A DNA stretch of 64,000 bases from Flavobacteriaceae bacterium. Lineage in GTDB: Bacteria; Bacteroidota; Bacteroidia; Flavobacteriales; Flavobacteriaceae. Shown here piece by piece: positions 63,867-64,000 of this stretch. The notes under the pieces are model-generated. The model was given only the letters and a program-made list of their open reading frames with translations. It had not been told where the DNA came from and ran no database searches. The position numbers and the translations under genes are program-made. The stretch is taken from positions 1 to 64,000 of the forward strand of contig JAQWSC010000014.1 in assembly GCA_029243385.1 (NCBI GenBank). Direction: 5' to 3'. Positions within the stretch are counted from its first letter, which is position 1. Every line of letters starts with the position of its first letter.

Positions 63867-64000
63867 TTACGACACTGTTTTTTTGTTAGTTTTAATCGCT
63901 CCGATTCCTTTTTGAATCAATGATCGAATGGGGTCTAAAATGGAATCCAAATTAACGATGTTTTTATCAGCAGTGGCGCGAAGGGTCAAATATATACCAA
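63867..64000 (-). CDS. C-terminal end of a probable LptF/LptG-family permease (partial)
   Basis: The last 43 residues of a gene enter from the right edge and read IYLTLRATADKNIVNLDSIL and on to a stop at 63867. A hydrophobic-to-polar end with this LTxRAxxDK pattern, next to ribB, fits the YjgP/YjgQ (LptF/LptG) permeases that often precede ribB in Flavobacteriia. Too little is visible to be sure. Confidence 0.45.
   Translation of the reverse strand, partial: GIYLTLRATADKNIVNLDSILDPIRSLIQKGIGAIKTNKKTVS

Noticed and set aside
1-64000. CRISPR array or prophage
   Set aside because: No regularly spaced repeats and no structural phage genes were seen. The only mobile-element trace is the truncated integrase at 29 kb.

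Overview
The window comes from the chromosome of a member of the Bacteroidota, most likely a marine or aquatic Flavobacteriaceae-type bacterium. The evidence is the type IX secretion gene porQ next to cmk, a long Bacteroidota-type signal peptidase I, a DnaX without the usual zinc module, a parA-parB-DUF5683-dapB-lepB block, Bacteroidota promoters (TTG, 19-21 nt, TAnnTTTG) and AT-rich coding sequence. Nearly everything looks like vertically inherited housekeeping DNA. The exceptions are two scarred patches, at about 27.8-29.6 kb and 39.8-41.2 kb.

Layout. 0-5.3 kb: start of a dihydrolipoyl dehydrogenase, two tandem msrB genes behind an alpha/beta hydrolase, an M48 lipoprotein protease, an MFS transporter and a GIN-domain protein. 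5.3-11.7 kb: lon, porQ-cmk and rpsA. 11.8-17.7 kb: leucine operon leuA-leuC-leuD-leuB, and a divergent 514-residue helical protein of unknown role. 17.7-24.7 kb: pseudouridine synthase, panB, dnaK, and a menaquinone cluster (menI-like thioesterase, menF, menD). 24.7-27.7 kb: two envelope genes (glycosyltransferase, LTA-synthase-like enzyme). 27.8-29.6 kb: decayed ParD-ParE pair, an AT-rich MORN-repeat orphan and a truncated integrase. 29.7-39.8 kb: miaE, dnaX, RNase P RNA, wbqC-like gene, lepB, dapB, DUF5683, parB, parA, divIC-like gene, udk and a sugar dehydrogenase. 39.8-41.3 kb: two tRNA-Pro genes with partial copies of their 3' ends and a gene fragment. 41.4-49.9 kb: trxB, a frameshifted PspC protein with its PadR regulator, oxyR, a peptidyl-prolyl isomerase, a Nudix hydrolase, an acyltransferase, Cu/Zn SOD and others.

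49.9-61.6 kb is the most coherent functional region. A leftward eight-gene operon encodes DUF2061, CysH, CysD, CysN, a sulfite/nitrite reductase, the siroheme-pathway enzyme CobA, a ferredoxin reductase and a ferredoxin, so sulfate reduction, cofactor supply and electron supply are transcribed together. An Rrf2 regulator diverges from it. A 7-9-7 inverted repeat between them overlaps the -33 element of the cys promoter. Downstream of rrf2 lie a divergent cysteine-bearing P-II-like protein and a three-gene apparent copper-handling set (HYC_CC_PP-type protein, TonB-dependent receptor, HMA-domain protein). Each member of that set carries a vicinal Cys-Cys pair. A 59-residue membrane protein behind a DtxR-like palindrome follows. 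The window ends with tRNA-Ser, a TauE/SafE permease, a RibB with a degenerate GTP cyclohydrolase II domain, and the tail of a probable LptF/LptG permease.

No phage, CRISPR array or intact mobile element is present. The best candidate for an under-described system is the Rrf2 / P-II-like / vicinal-cysteine set at 57.3-61.6 kb.
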